The notes beneath the pieces were generated by a model. It was given only the letters and a program-made list of their open reading frames with translations, ran no database searches and was not told the origin of the DNA. Below are positions 1 to 8,766 of a stretch of 64,000 nucleotides of DNA, one piece after another. The position numbers and the translations under genes were made by a program. Numbering within the stretch: the stretch's first letter is position 1; each line of letters opens with the position of its first letter. The stretch is from Flavonifractor sp. An82 (lineage in GTDB: Bacteria; Bacillota; Clostridia; Oscillospirales; Oscillospiraceae), in the NCBI RefSeq assembly GCF_002159265.1, contig NZ_NFHG01000005.1:124001-188000 (forward strand), given 5' to 3'.

Positions 1-1
1 C

Positions 2-2236
2 GCCGCCGTCAAGGCCGCCCTGGACGCCGGCACCCTGACGCCCGGCGATCTGGTTTGGGTGAAGAACCCCGGTGCTCTGGACGACATCCCCACCTACGCC
101 GGTATCTGCGCCGAGACCGAGGACGGCCAGCTGCCCCGTGAGGTGCTCCACGTCTTCGGCAGCGATACCGAGGCCCGTCTGGCCTACGACGAGGGTGAGC
201 TGGAGCTCCATGTGCCCATCCTGGTCCGCCGCTCCGCCGAGGTGGACGGCGAGACCCGCTACAAGCTGGTGCGCACCACTGTGGGCCGCCTGATCTTCAA
301 CGAGGGTATTCCCCAGGATCTGGGCTTCGTGGACCGCAATGATCCCGAGCAGATGTTTGAGCCCGAGATCAACTTCGTTACCGGCAAAAAGCAGCTGGGC
401 AAGATCATCGACAAGTGTATCGTCAAGCACGGTTTCACCGTTTCCGCCGGCGTGCTGGACACCATCAAGGCCAAGGGCTACAAGTTCTCCACCCGCGGCT
501 CTCTGACCGTCTCCATCTACGACATGACCATCCCCGAGAAGAAGTACGGCCTCATCGAGGCTACTGAGAAGGAGATCGTCAAGATCGAGCGCCAGTACAA
601 GCGCGGCTTCCTGACCAACGACGAGCGCTATCGTCTGGTAGTTGAGGCCTGGGAGAAGACCACCAAGGACGTAACCGACGCCCTGATGGCCGGCCTGGAC
701 CGCTACAACCCCATCTGGATGATGGCCGACTCCGGCGCCCGTGGTAGCTCCGCTCAGATCCGTCAGCTGGCCGGCATGCGCGGCCTGATGGCCGACACCT
801 CCGGCCGCACCATCGAGATCCCCATCAAGTCCAACTTCCGTGAGGGTCTGTCCGTGCTGGAGTACTTCATCTCCTCCCGAGGCGCCCGAAAGGGTATGGC
901 TGATACCGCTCTGCGTACCGCCGACTCCGGTTACCTGACCCGCCGTCTGGTGGACGTGTCCCAGGAGGTCATCATCCGTGAGGACGACTGCGGCACCGAC
1001 GACGGCATCATGGTCAGCGAGATCGTGGAGAACGGCCAGGTCATCGAAACCTTCGGCGAGCGCCTGAAGGGCCGCTATCCGGTGGAGGACATCTGCGATC
1101 CTCAGACCGGCGAGGTCCTCTTCGATCACCACACCATGCTGAAGGCGGAGGACGCCGCTGTGCTGGAGGCCCATGGCATCCACCAGGTGAAGATCCGCTC
1201 CGTGCTGACCTGCCGTGCCCGCAGCGGGGTATGTTCCAAGTGCTACGGCATCAACCTGGCCATCGGCGAGCCCGTGGGCGCCGGCGAGGCCGTTGGTATC
1301 ATCGCCGCCCAGTCCATCGGTGAGCCCGGTACTCAGCTGACCATGCGTACCTTCCACACCGGCGGCGTGGCCGGCGGCGACATCACCCAGGGTCTTCCCC
1401 GTGTTGAGGAGCTGTTCGAGTCCCGTAAGCCCAAGAAGATGGCTCAGCTGGCCGAGGTTGGCGGCAAGGTCACCCTGGAGGAGGCCAAGCGCAACTCCAT
1501 GTGCAACCTGACCATCACCGCCGACGACGGCGAGACCGTCACCTATATGCTGCCCTATGCCGGCCTGCGGGTGAAGAACGGCGACGTGGTGGAGAAGGGC
1601 TTCGCCCTCACCGAAGGCGCCCTCTATCCCCAGGACGTGCTCCGTGTCCGCGGCATCCACGCCGTGTACGACTACCTGATCCAGGAAGTGCAGAAGCCCT
1701 ACCGTCAGCAGGGCGTTGATATCAACGACAAGCACATCGAGGTCATCTGCCGCCAGATGATGCGCAAGGTCCGGGTGGAGGACGCCGGCGACTCCGATCT
1801 GCTCTCCGGCTCCACCATCGAGCTCATTGAGTTCGAGGACGCCAAGGCGGCCGTCCAGGCCCGCATTGACGCCGGCGAGACCAACGACGGCATCGAGCTG
1901 CGCCTGCCCACCTGCACCCGCCTGCTGATGGGTATCACCAAGGCCTCTCTGGCCACCGACTCCTTCCTGTCCGCCGCCTCCTTCCAGGAGACCACCAAGG
2001 TCCTCACCGAGGCCGCCATCAAGGGCAAGGTGGACCACCTGCTGGGCCTGAAGGAGAACGTCATCATCGGTAAGCTGATCCCCGCCGGCTCCGGTCTGTC
2101 CATGTACCGCAAGTACGACCAGATGGACGACGAGGGCACCGCCCAGAGCGGTGAGACCGCAGAGGAGAGCGCCGAGGTGACCGACGTTGCTCCTGAGGTG
2201 GAGGAGACCATTCTGACCGACAGCGCGGATTTCTGA
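2..2236 (+). CDS. rpoC: DNA-directed RNA polymerase subunit beta' (C-terminal part)
   Basis: This is the catalytic beta' subunit of RNA polymerase, cut at its 5' end by the window edge; the frame is open from base 2, and the GTG at 59 is internal. Visible signatures are the bridge-helix and trigger-loop region ([39 protein letters not shown]; about residues 240-320 of the fragment). The second zinc site is formed by DDCGT and [13 protein letters not shown], and [20 protein letters not shown] follows. The NADFDGD active-site segment lies upstream of the window. About 745 codons are present, matching the last 60 percent of the protein. The acidic tail is ordinary. A strong terminator follows at 2251. 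Confidence 0.98.
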   Translation, partial: AAVKAALDAGTLTPGDLVWVKNPGALDDIPTYAGICAETEDGQLPREVLHVFGSDTEARLAYDEGELELHVPILVRRSAEVDGETRYKLVRTTVGRLIFNEGIPQDLGFVDRNDPEQMFEPEINFVTGKKQLGKIIDKCIVKHGFTVSAGVLDTIKAKGYKFSTRGSLTVSIYDMTIPEKKYGLIEATEKEIVKIERQYKRGFLTNDERYRLVVEAWEKTTKDVTDALMAGLDRYNPIWMMADSGARGSSAQIRQLAGMRGLMADTSGRTIEIPIKSNFREGLSVLEYFISSRGARKGMADTALRTADSGYLTRRLVDVSQEVIIREDDCGTDDGIMVSEIVENGQVIETFGERLKGRYPVEDICDPQTGEVLFDHHTMLKAEDAAVLEAHGIHQVKIRSVLTCRARSGVCSKCYGINLAIGEPVGAGEAVGIIAAQSIGEPGTQLTMRTFHTGGVAGGDITQGLPRVEELFESRKPKKMAQLAEVGGKVTLEEAKRNSMCNLTITADDGETVTYMLPYAGLRVKNGDVVEKGFALTEGALYPQDVLRVRGIHAVYDYLIQEVQKPYRQQGVDINDKHIEVICRQMMRKVRVEDAGDSDLLSGSTIELIEFEDAKAAVQARIDAGETNDGIELRLPTCTRLLMGITKASLATDSFLSAASFQETTKVLTEAAIKGKVDHLLGLKENVIIGKLIPAGSGLSMYRKYDQMDDEGTAQSGETAEESAEVTDVAPEVEETILTDSADF

Positions 2237-2250
2237 TCCCAAGGCTTTTT

Positions 2251-2285
2251 GGGGGGCGTTGCACCATGCAGCGCCCCCCTTTTTC
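2251..2285 (+). terminator. Rho-independent terminator of the rpoBC operon
   Basis: A 12-bp stem (GGGGGGCGTTGC paired with GCAGCGCCCCCC, one G-U pair) with a 5-base loop is followed by a T-run. It starts 14 bases after the rpoC stop codon. Confidence 0.93.
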
Positions 2286-2332
2286 TATGGTCATCCCCCT
2301 TCCATCCATCGACCCCTGAGTGAGGTGACTTC

Positions 2333-3709
2333 ATGCGATCTGCTTCCCCCCTGTCTCTGGCCGCCGGTGCCGGCGGCGCTGCCCTGCTGATAGGTTCCTT
2401 CTTTCCCATTGCCGCCCTGCCCCAGGGCGGCACCGGCGCCAAGGCGGCGGTCTTTCTCCTGCTGGTGGCCGTCGCCCTGCTGGCACTTTGGCTGGTCCAC
2501 CGGGCAGGCTACGCCTCCAGCCCCTTCTGGACCGCGCTGCTCCCCGTAGGCCTGTCCTTTTTCCTGCGGTCTGTCCTGCTGTACTATGTAGCGGACGACT
2601 ACACCATCTTCCTGTCCCAGTGGGTGGCCACCTTCCGGGACAACGGCGGCTTTGGGGCCATCAAGCTGTCCATCGGCAACTACAATGTGCCCTACCTCTA
2701 TTTTCTGGCCGCCATCTCCTATCTGCCTGTCCCCGACCTGTATCTCATCAAGCTGTTCTCCATCCTCTTTGATGTGATTCTGGCCTGGGGCGGCCTGCGG
2801 CTGGTGCGGCATTTCACTGGCCCCCGCAGCACCCGCCCCCTGATCTGCTTCTGTGCTCTGCTGCTCCTCCCCACCGTGGTGCTCAACGGCTCCCTCTGGG
2901 GACAGTGCGACGCCCTGTATGGCGCGCTCACCCTCCATGCCCTGGCCTCCGCCCTGGAGAGCCGACCCAAGACTTCCGCCGCTCTGCTGGGCGTGGCCTT
3001 CTCCTTTAAACTCCAGACGGTATTCATCCTCCCCCTGTGGGCAGTACTGTGGATCGCCCGGCGCACCCGGTTCCGGGATCTGCTCCTCTTCCCCGCCGCC
3101 TACGCCCTCACCTGCGTTCCCGCCCTGCTGCTGGGCAAGCCTCTGGGCGACATTTTGGGTGTCTACGTGGGTCAGACCCAGGAGGGTGCGGGGGCGCTGA
3201 ACTACAACTGTGCCTCCATCTTTTCCATGGTCCCCTACGGCACCCAGCTGGACGAGGCCCTGAGCGCCCGGCTGGGCATTCTGGCCGCCTTTGCCCTGGT
3301 ACTCCTGCTGCTGGTGCTGGCCGCCCTCTTCCGGGACCGGCTGAACGACAGGGCCCTGCTGCTGTGCGGCGTGGTCCTCACGGTGGGTGTTCCCTTCCTG
3401 CTGCCCTATATGCACGATCGCTACTACTTCCTGGCCGACGTGCTGACGGCGGCCTGCGCCTGCATTCTGCCCCGCAGCCTTCCGGCGGCGGTACTGGTCC
3501 AGCTGTCCTCTTTCAGCGCCTACCTGACCTACCTGCGGATGAAATATACCCTGGTGATCTCCCTGGGGGGACATCTGTTTACCATGCTGCTGGAGAGTCT
3601 GATGATCCTTGGGGTGCTGGCTGCCGCTATCTTCCTTTTTACCCGTCAGTTAACCGTAATGCCCCGCTCTTCCGGCGAAAAAAACAAGAAATCCCGGAAA
3701 AGCGGTTGA
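2333..3709 (+). CDS. Polytopic membrane protein, GT-C glycosyltransferase-like
   Basis: A 458-residue protein with about ten to twelve hydrophobic segments across its length. An acidic motif (VADDYTIFLSQW, near residue 85) sits in the first extracytoplasmic loop. Such a DD/DY motif is typical of GT-C, dolichyl- or polyprenyl-phosphate-mannose-dependent transferases. NGSLWGQCDALYG in the middle also resembles that group. The likely role is transfer of a sugar from a lipid carrier on the outer face of the membrane; the substrate cannot be read. The start ATG has GAGGTG about 7 bases upstream. The C-terminus is a short Lys/Ser-rich cytoplasmic tail. It lies alone between the rpoC terminator and a promoter that overlaps its stop codon. 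Confidence 0.6.
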   Translation: MRSASPLSLAAGAGGAALLIGSFFPIAALPQGGTGAKAAVFLLLVAVALLALWLVHRAGYASSPFWTALLPVGLSFFLRSVLLYYVADDYTIFLSQWVATFRDNGGFGAIKLSIGNYNVPYLYFLAAISYLPVPDLYLIKLFSILFDVILAWGGLRLVRHFTGPRSTRPLICFCALLLLPTVVLNGSLWGQCDALYGALTLHALASALESRPKTSAALLGVAFSFKLQTVFILPLWAVLWIARRTRFRDLLLFPAAYALTCVPALLLGKPLGDILGVYVGQTQEGAGALNYNCASIFSMVPYGTQLDEALSARLGILAAFALVLLLLVLAALFRDRLNDRALLLCGVVLTVGVPFLLPYMHDRYYFLADVLTAACACILPRSLPAAVLVQLSSFSAYLTYLRMKYTLVISLGGHLFTMLLESLMILGVLAAAIFLFTRQLTVMPRSSGEKNKKSRKSG

Positions 3710-3734
3710 CGACTTGGAAACAATGTGTTACAAT
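3706..3734 (+). promoter_or_regulatory. Candidate sigma-A promoter before the 96-residue protein gene
   Basis: TTGACG (3706-3711), a 17-base spacer and TACAAT (3729-3734). The -35 box overlaps the stop codon of the upstream membrane-protein gene. The promoter would drive the small gene at 3784 and possibly the NlpC/P60 gene behind it. Confidence 0.6.
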
Positions 3735-3783
3735 TTGGTTACAGTTTTTAAAAAGCAGTAACAAATCTATGAAGGAGGCCAAA

Positions 3784-4074
3784 ATGGCTACGCAAACCAT
3801 CCCTCTGACCTACAAGGGCCATCCGCTTCGCCGTAAGGACAGTCTGATCTACTACGGCAGCATGGCCGAGAAATATATCATCATGCTTCAGATCCTGGAC
3901 CAGAAGAAGGATCAGGATCTGGATATGGCCACCCGGGTTTCCGTTCAGCTCCAGCTTACCGATCCCGACCTGAAGAGCCGCGACCGCGTGGTGAAAAAGA
4001 CCGAAAAGGACAGCCTGTACGCCGCCATGGACGTGGCGTCCGTCTGGCTGGACCGGGCTCTGTCCGGCAAGTAA
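3784..4074 (+). CDS. Small conserved-looking protein (96 aa), unknown function
   Basis: The start is ATG 3784 because a strong GAAGGAGG lies 6 bases before it; an open frame continues upstream, but only as a shadow of the previous gene. The protein begins MATQTIPLTYKGHPLRRKD and contains a tyrosine-rich stretch (LIYYGSMAEKYIIMLQIL). It then has a charged region with QLQLTDPDLKSRDR and a helical C-terminus. There is no signal peptide, membrane segment or Cys. It has its own promoter and is followed 41 bases later by the NlpC/P60 gene, so it may be cotranscribed with it. I do not recognise a named family. Its codon use and ribosome site argue that it is real. Confidence 0.75.
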   Translation: MATQTIPLTYKGHPLRRKDSLIYYGSMAEKYIIMLQILDQKKDQDLDMATRVSVQLQLTDPDLKSRDRVVKKTEKDSLYAAMDVASVWLDRALSGK

Positions 4075-4115
4075 GTACCGATCCACCCAACGAACAGAAC
4101 GGAGGAATTCTACCA

Positions 4116-5033
4116 ATGATAAAGCCTGCCAAGCTGCTGCGCACCGCACTTCTGACCGTCGCCGTCTCCGCCGCCTGCATGATCGGCGCTTCCGCCGCCA
4201 GCGGCGTGGGCACCGTCAACACCGACGCTCTGCGTCTCCGTGACGAGGCCAACACCACTTCCACCATCCTGGCCACCGCTTCCAAGGGCGACACCGTCGT
4301 CATCCTGGAGGACGCCGGCAACGGCTGGTACAAGGTGGACTACAACACCGTGGAGGGCTACATGTCCGGCGAGTACCTGACGGTCTCCGCCAAGTCCGAC
4401 GTGACCATCGGCTACGGCCTGGTCCAGGCCGGCGGTTCCACCCTGAATGTGCGCAGCGGGCCTGGCACCAGCTACAGCAAGGTGACCTCTCTCAGCGACA
4501 ACACCGTGGTCACCATCGTGGGCATTGACAACGGCTGGTACAAGATCAAGACCGCCGGCGGCACCGTGGGCTACGTCAGCAGCGAGTACATGGTGACCTG
4601 CAAGGACTCCGCCGGTTCCCGGGGCGACGGCACCACCGCTGTGGCGGTCAGCTCCAACAGCAGCATGGGCAGCCAGATCGTGGCCTATGCCAAGCAGTTC
4701 CTGGGCGTGCCTTACGTCTACGGCGGCAATGGCCCCAGCTGCTTTGACTGCTCCGGCTTCACCAGCTACATGTACCGTCACTTCGGCTACACCCTGAACC
4801 GCACCGCCTCCACTCAGCTCTCCAACGGCGTGGCCGTTTCCAAGAGCGAGCTGCAGCCCGGCGATCTGGTGTTCTTCCGTTACAACACTTCTTATCCCGC
4901 CTCTCACGTGGGTATCTACATCGGCAACGGTCAGTTCATCCACGCCTCCACCAACAAGTACATGGTGCAGATCGATCAGCTGACCACCGGCCACTACGCC
5001 AACGTGTACATCGCCGCCCGCCGCATCCTCTGA
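4116..5033 (+). CDS. Secreted SH3-domain NlpC/P60 peptidoglycan hydrolase
   Basis: A 305-residue secreted protein. It has a signal peptide (about residues 1-28, ending in an Ala-rich ASAAS region) and two bacterial SH3 repeats (about 31-90 and 105-165, each with an NGWYK motif). A C-terminal NlpC/P60 cysteine peptidase domain spans about 185-305. Visible catalytic elements are FDCSGF with the nucleophile Cys and SHVGIYIGNGQFIHAS with the catalytic His. The family cleaves gamma-D-Glu to diamino-acid bonds in stem peptides, here outside the membrane. A GGAGG ribosome site precedes the ATG, and a strong terminator follows at 5071. It is likely a cell-separation or wall-turnover enzyme; the exact substrate is not readable. 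Confidence 0.93.
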   Translation: MIKPAKLLRTALLTVAVSAACMIGASAASGVGTVNTDALRLRDEANTTSTILATASKGDTVVILEDAGNGWYKVDYNTVEGYMSGEYLTVSAKSDVTIGYGLVQAGGSTLNVRSGPGTSYSKVTSLSDNTVVTIVGIDNGWYKIKTAGGTVGYVSSEYMVTCKDSAGSRGDGTTAVAVSSNSSMGSQIVAYAKQFLGVPYVYGGNGPSCFDCSGFTSYMYRHFGYTLNRTASTQLSNGVAVSKSELQPGDLVFFRYNTSYPASHVGIYIGNGQFIHASTNKYMVQIDQLTTGHYANVYIAARRIL

Positions 5034-5070
5034 TTTTTGCTTGGCAGGTAAAAATCATACGACATAATGA

Positions 5071-5107
5071 CAGCCCCGCTTGCAAATGCAAGCGGGGCTG
5101 TTTTTTT
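5071..5107 (+). terminator. Rho-independent terminator after the NlpC/P60 gene
   Basis: CAGCCCCGCTTGC pairs with GCAAGCGGGGCTG around an AAAT loop, followed by seven T. It lies between convergent genes; the other strand lacks a good T-run. Confidence 0.92.
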
Positions 5108-5142
5108 GCAAAGCATCGCCGCATCGCGGCAGCGTCCTTTTG

Positions 5143-7197
5143 TCAGTCACTCACCATATTAAGCACAATCCGCTCCACCCGGTCTTCCCGGAAAAAGAAC
5201 AGGATTGCGGCTCCCCATCCGTCATCCTTATTGTACCAGAGATAATCACCCTCTTCTTCACCCCAGTAGTAGGTATCGTGAAGATGGTCAGGGTAGGCCT
5301 CCTCTACCTCCATCCGGGTGGAACCCACCCGAATTCCCCGTGCGGTAAAAAGATCGGTGCGAGTGGTCTCCAGACGATTGACGGCATATCCGCCGCCGGC
5401 ATTGCAGTAGCACCGGACGGAAAGTCCCTCCCACTCCATCTGCTGCCACCAGTCTCCCTGTTGATAGATGGGTTCGGCCCCCTCCAAAATGGTGACCACA
5501 GGCTCCTCCCGGAAAAAGCCCACCTCGCTCCCCGGTCCCGCCGGGTTGGGGTACCCGTCCCGCCACAGGGCCACCTCTGCATCTGCCAGGTGATATCCCT
5601 GCTCCAGCGCCGCCTGCTCCACAGTTTCCCTGGGCATGCTCTCACCCAGGACATTGGTGATGTCTCCCCCCTGGCCCAACCGGAACACCAACCACGTGGG
5701 AGAAGCGTAGGGATACCAGCTCCCATCTTCGTAGCCGCTGCACACCAGTTGGTAGACTACGCCGTAGGTCTCGTTCAGCCGGGCCAGTCCCAGGTAGTCC
5801 GCTTGGTCGATGCGCATGCTGTTCTCAGCCGGCTGCACAGGTGCTTGATCGGCAAAGAAGACAGATACATCTGCGGGTCTGTTGCTGTAAAAATAGGCTG
5901 CTGCGGCACTCCGGGCTGCCAGCGGCATCGGTGCATCTCTCAGCATGGCATCCGCTTCCGGGAACGCGGCAAGGATGCCCTGCTCCAGCATCCAATACAT
6001 GATCCGGTAATTATAGGTACCTACGGCGGCCAGCCGGGTAGGCTCCACCTGTTCAGAAAAATACTCTCCCAATGATCCGATGAAAATACGCTGCTCGCCC
6101 TTACGGAAAAAGAGGAGATCTTCACCCATAATGGTACCATTGGCGCCATAGTCAATTCCATAGCACTCCAGAGCTTCCGCACCCCGCCATTCTTCCGCCA
6201 GGTCCAGCCGGCTCAAATCATCAAAGCTGGTACGAAGGATCAGCTCCATAGGCGGTTCAGAATAGCCCACATGTTCTGCCATATACTGCAGGACTTGCTC
6301 CTCCACCTGGGGAGGAATCTGCTCCATTGCAAAGCCCCCTTCCGGCTCCCCGCCGGACGGTCCCCACTGATACCACAGGGGCTGTCCAAAGGATGCCAGC
6401 TCTTCCGCCGGGATGAGCAGCTCCTCCTCCAAAAGGAGGGACGCCTTACAGTGATAGTGACGGTAGCTGCCATCGGCATACACCAGCAGATGCTGCCATC
6501 CATCCACAGCATCTGTGGCCGGATCGGCATCGTCTGCCATACAGGTGAAATAGAACTCCACCTCGCCATCGGCACGGATACGAAATCCGGTCACCGCTGC
6601 CTCCCGGGCGGTCAGGGCAACCTCCGTGCCTGTCAGTTCCTCGTCCAGGTACCGCTCTGCCCCCCGACAGAGCTCATCTTCCGTGACCCTCGCCAATTCC
6701 AACGCCTCCGCCAGAGGGACCACCCGATCCTCCTGCCGGTCATAAACAAGCGTATAAATCTCTCCGTCATTTCCGGAACTGGTAGAATCCAGATAAAAGA
6801 CCAGATTGTCATATCGACCAGTGATGGCCGGATAGAAGATGCACCGTTTGTCTCCCACCTTATTCATAGGGGCTGCCATGGTGCTCTGATATCGGCTTCG
6901 GAGGACCGACAGGGCCTGATTGACCTCCCGGGCGCCCTCACCCACTGCCTCCTGCTTGGGAATCTCAATATAGTTACCCATAACATCATAGTACTGGGCC
7001 TCCATGGTCAGCCCACCACGCCCTGCCGCGCTTCGGCAGGCCACCAGACCGCCGCACAGGCAAATACACAGTGTCACCGCCGCCGCCAGGACCAGAGCGG
7101 GCCGCTTATGCCTGACAAAAAGGTTGCGCAGCCGCCGCTCCGTCTCTTTGGCCGATCCGCTCATATGGGTGGACAGCCGGGTATGGGGCATGTTCAT
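5143..7197 (-). CDS. Membrane-anchored sensor-like protein 2 of the BlaI/M56 operon
   Basis: A 684-residue protein. Residues about 5-55 (RLSTHMSGSAKETERRLRN, then a hydrophobic segment ending CLCGGLVAC) form the same module that opens the next gene upstream. This module looks like the C-terminal tail and last membrane helix of M56/BlaR1 receptors. The long remainder is extracytoplasmic and acidic. Its first 200 residues (TLVYDRQEDRVVPLAEALEL) faintly resemble the PdaC/RsiV (DUF3298) type of domain. The rest I do not recognise. The start is ATG 7197, with AGGAGG 6 bases upstream. It is last in the operon, 18 bases after the preceding gene. A role as an alternative ligand-sensing partner for the M56 protease is inference from architecture. 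Confidence 0.7.
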   Translation of the reverse strand: MNMPHTRLSTHMSGSAKETERRLRNLFVRHKRPALVLAAAVTLCICLCGGLVACRSAAGRGGLTMEAQYYDVMGNYIEIPKQEAVGEGAREVNQALSVLRSRYQSTMAAPMNKVGDKRCIFYPAITGRYDNLVFYLDSTSSGNDGEIYTLVYDRQEDRVVPLAEALELARVTEDELCRGAERYLDEELTGTEVALTAREAAVTGFRIRADGEVEFYFTCMADDADPATDAVDGWQHLLVYADGSYRHYHCKASLLLEEELLIPAEELASFGQPLWYQWGPSGGEPEGGFAMEQIPPQVEEQVLQYMAEHVGYSEPPMELILRTSFDDLSRLDLAEEWRGAEALECYGIDYGANGTIMGEDLLFFRKGEQRIFIGSLGEYFSEQVEPTRLAAVGTYNYRIMYWMLEQGILAAFPEADAMLRDAPMPLAARSAAAAYFYSNRPADVSVFFADQAPVQPAENSMRIDQADYLGLARLNETYGVVYQLVCSGYEDGSWYPYASPTWLVFRLGQGGDITNVLGESMPRETVEQAALEQGYHLADAEVALWRDGYPNPAGPGSEVGFFREEPVVTILEGAEPIYQQGDWWQQMEWEGLSVRCYCNAGGGYAVNRLETTRTDLFTARGIRVGSTRMEVEEAYPDHLHDTYYWGEEEGDYLWYNKDDGWGAAILFFFREDRVERIVLNMVSD
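7037..7182 (-). repeat. Direct repeat, copy A: shared N-terminal module of the two sensor genes
   Basis: 146 bases that match 8606-8751 with six substitutions and no gaps, including more than 70 consecutive identical bases. Both copies encode the same positions at the start of the two sensor proteins, while the remainders of the genes look unrelated. Confidence 0.93.
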
Positions 7198-7215
7198 ACA
7201 GCTCCTCCTTTTCCA

Positions 7216-8766
7216 TTACCAGCTCAGCTGCCTGTAGCTGATTTGCTCCAGCTTCCCGTCGGCAGTCCAGACATATACCGCTTCTTCCCTACGGCCCACG
7301 TCCCCCCGGATGTGCTCTACCACCTGTTGGTTCGCCTCATTCAACGTGGGATCGGAAAACAGGCAGGTAGAGAAGACAAATCTGCTCTCGGCTTCATTCC
7401 ACAAAAACCATGCGTAAGGCAGGTTGTAGGGAAAGGGATAAACCGCCAGTATCCCCAGGTCGGACGACCCGTCAAAATTCAGGTCCCGTACGTCCAGGCC
7501 ACCCACAGACCCATTCCGAATCATAAACATCCCTTCGTTCAGATAGAAGCTCTCAATACTCCACACTGCCTTTGGTTCGAAGGTCTGGAGCAGGGTTCCG
7601 TTTTCATAGACCCGGATCTGTTCTACGGCCAGATAATTGGGTTCCTGGTACAGAGGCTCCATCTCCAGCTCCACCGACAGCTTTCGTCCAGAGGCAGTAG
7701 TCAGGGAAAGGGTCTCCGTCTGCCGGTTTTCCTCTGCCAGAAAATCTTCCACCTCTTCCCGGCTTCCTGTGGCGATCCGGAGCATGCAGGGCACATTGTA
7801 CGTCCCATCATCATCGCTAACGATATCCAGCAGCACCTCCATCCCCAGCCAGTCAGCCTCATTCCAGACAGAGGTGGCCAGCAGGGTGTACCGCCGGCCG
7901 CACAGGGTGTCCTCTCCCGGCGTCACCTGGGCGATCTGCCACTGGGCGGAGGTATTGTTCGCCCGCCATGGGTTGTTCTGATCTCTGGTCGCATCCTCCA
8001 GAATATTCCGGAGCCTATCCATAATCTCATCCGGTACGGCCGGCTCCTCTTGGGTAAAGCGGATACGCTGGGAAAAATACCACTGCTTGTCGCCCGGAGA
8101 CATGGGTACAAAGTGCTCCGACTGCTGGAAGAGCTCCACACCGCCGGGACACAGCAGGGCCAGCTTGTCCTCCCAATAGGCCTGATAGTCAGCCCAGGCC
8201 TGGGAGTCCTGCTGCCGCAGGTCCCCCTCCACCGGCCAGACCCAGGTAAAATCGGCTCCGTCAAAGGCAATCAGCCCCGCCTCACCGTAGGTACTGCCCT
8301 GGTGGCCCCCGTTGACTGTGTAGAGGAGATAATCCACACCATCCTTTTGAAATGTGGAAATATGCGGCATCCCGCCGGAGGAGCCAGTGGAATACACCGG
8401 CCCCAGCAGCTGCGCATTCTCACCCTCTACACCGATGACCAGGGTATAGCGGGGGTAATCGTCGTAATAGTGTCCGGCAACCAGAGTGCCGTTCTCGCCA
8501 TCGATACAGGTCAGCAGCTCCTGCTGGACATCCTCCCCCAAAGAGGTGCCGGTGGGGTCGTACAGCTCCTCCAACCGGATCTCATCATTCACCGGAAGCA
8601 TCTTACAGGCCACCAGGCCGCCGCACAGGCAAATACACAACGTCACCGCCGCCGCCAGGACCAGAGCGGGCCGCTTATGCCTGACAAAAAGGTTGCGCAG
8701 CCGCCGCTCCGTCTCTTTGGACGATCCACTCATATGGGTGGACAGACGGGTCTCGGGAAAGCTCAT
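7216..8766 (-). CDS. Membrane-anchored sensor-like protein 1 of the BlaI/M56 operon (XAC2610-like C-terminus)
   Basis: A 516-residue protein. It starts with the tail module (RLSTHMSGSSKETERRLRN, then a membrane segment to about residue 53) that would normally end an M56 receptor. A large extracytoplasmic part follows. Near the C-terminus, LDVRDLNFDGSSDLGIL followed by a Trp-rich strand matches the DxNFDGxxDL pattern of XAC2610/FG-GAP-like domains. Its ATG overlaps the M56 stop codon as ATGA, and AGGAG lies 6 bases upstream, so independent but coupled translation is expected. Together with the M56 protein it rebuilds a full BlaR1-like receptor in two polypeptides. Ligand unknown. Confidence 0.72.
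   Translation of the reverse strand: MSFPETRLSTHMSGSSKETERRLRNLFVRHKRPALVLAAAVTLCICLCGGLVACKMLPVNDEIRLEELYDPTGTSLGEDVQQELLTCIDGENGTLVAGHYYDDYPRYTLVIGVEGENAQLLGPVYSTGSSGGMPHISTFQKDGVDYLLYTVNGGHQGSTYGEAGLIAFDGADFTWVWPVEGDLRQQDSQAWADYQAYWEDKLALLCPGGVELFQQSEHFVPMSPGDKQWYFSQRIRFTQEEPAVPDEIMDRLRNILEDATRDQNNPWRANNTSAQWQIAQVTPGEDTLCGRRYTLLATSVWNEADWLGMEVLLDIVSDDDGTYNVPCMLRIATGSREEVEDFLAEENRQTETLSLTTASGRKLSVELEMEPLYQEPNYLAVEQIRVYENGTLLQTFEPKAVWSIESFYLNEGMFMIRNGSVGGLDVRDLNFDGSSDLGILAVYPFPYNLPYAWFLWNEAESRFVFSTCLFSDPTLNEANQQVVEHIRGDVGRREEAVYVWTADGKLEQISYRQLSW
8606..8751 (-). repeat. Direct repeat, copy B: shared N-terminal module of the two sensor genes
   Basis: Partner of the copy at 7037-7182: 140 of 146 bases identical, spaced 1569 bases apart. 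The module encodes a basic amphipathic stretch plus one membrane helix. Confidence 0.93.

Noticed and set aside
2291-3574. Long antisense open frames (for example 427 codons opposite the GT-C gene)
   Set aside because: They have skewed Gln/Gly/Asp-rich composition, lack ribosome sites and mirror a well-supported gene. High G+C produces such shadow frames throughout the window.
8763-8766. Programmed -1 frameshift fusing M56 and sensor 1
   Set aside because: The junction bases do not form a slippery heptamer, and an AGGAG site sits at the right distance for a new start, so reinitiation is the simpler reading.
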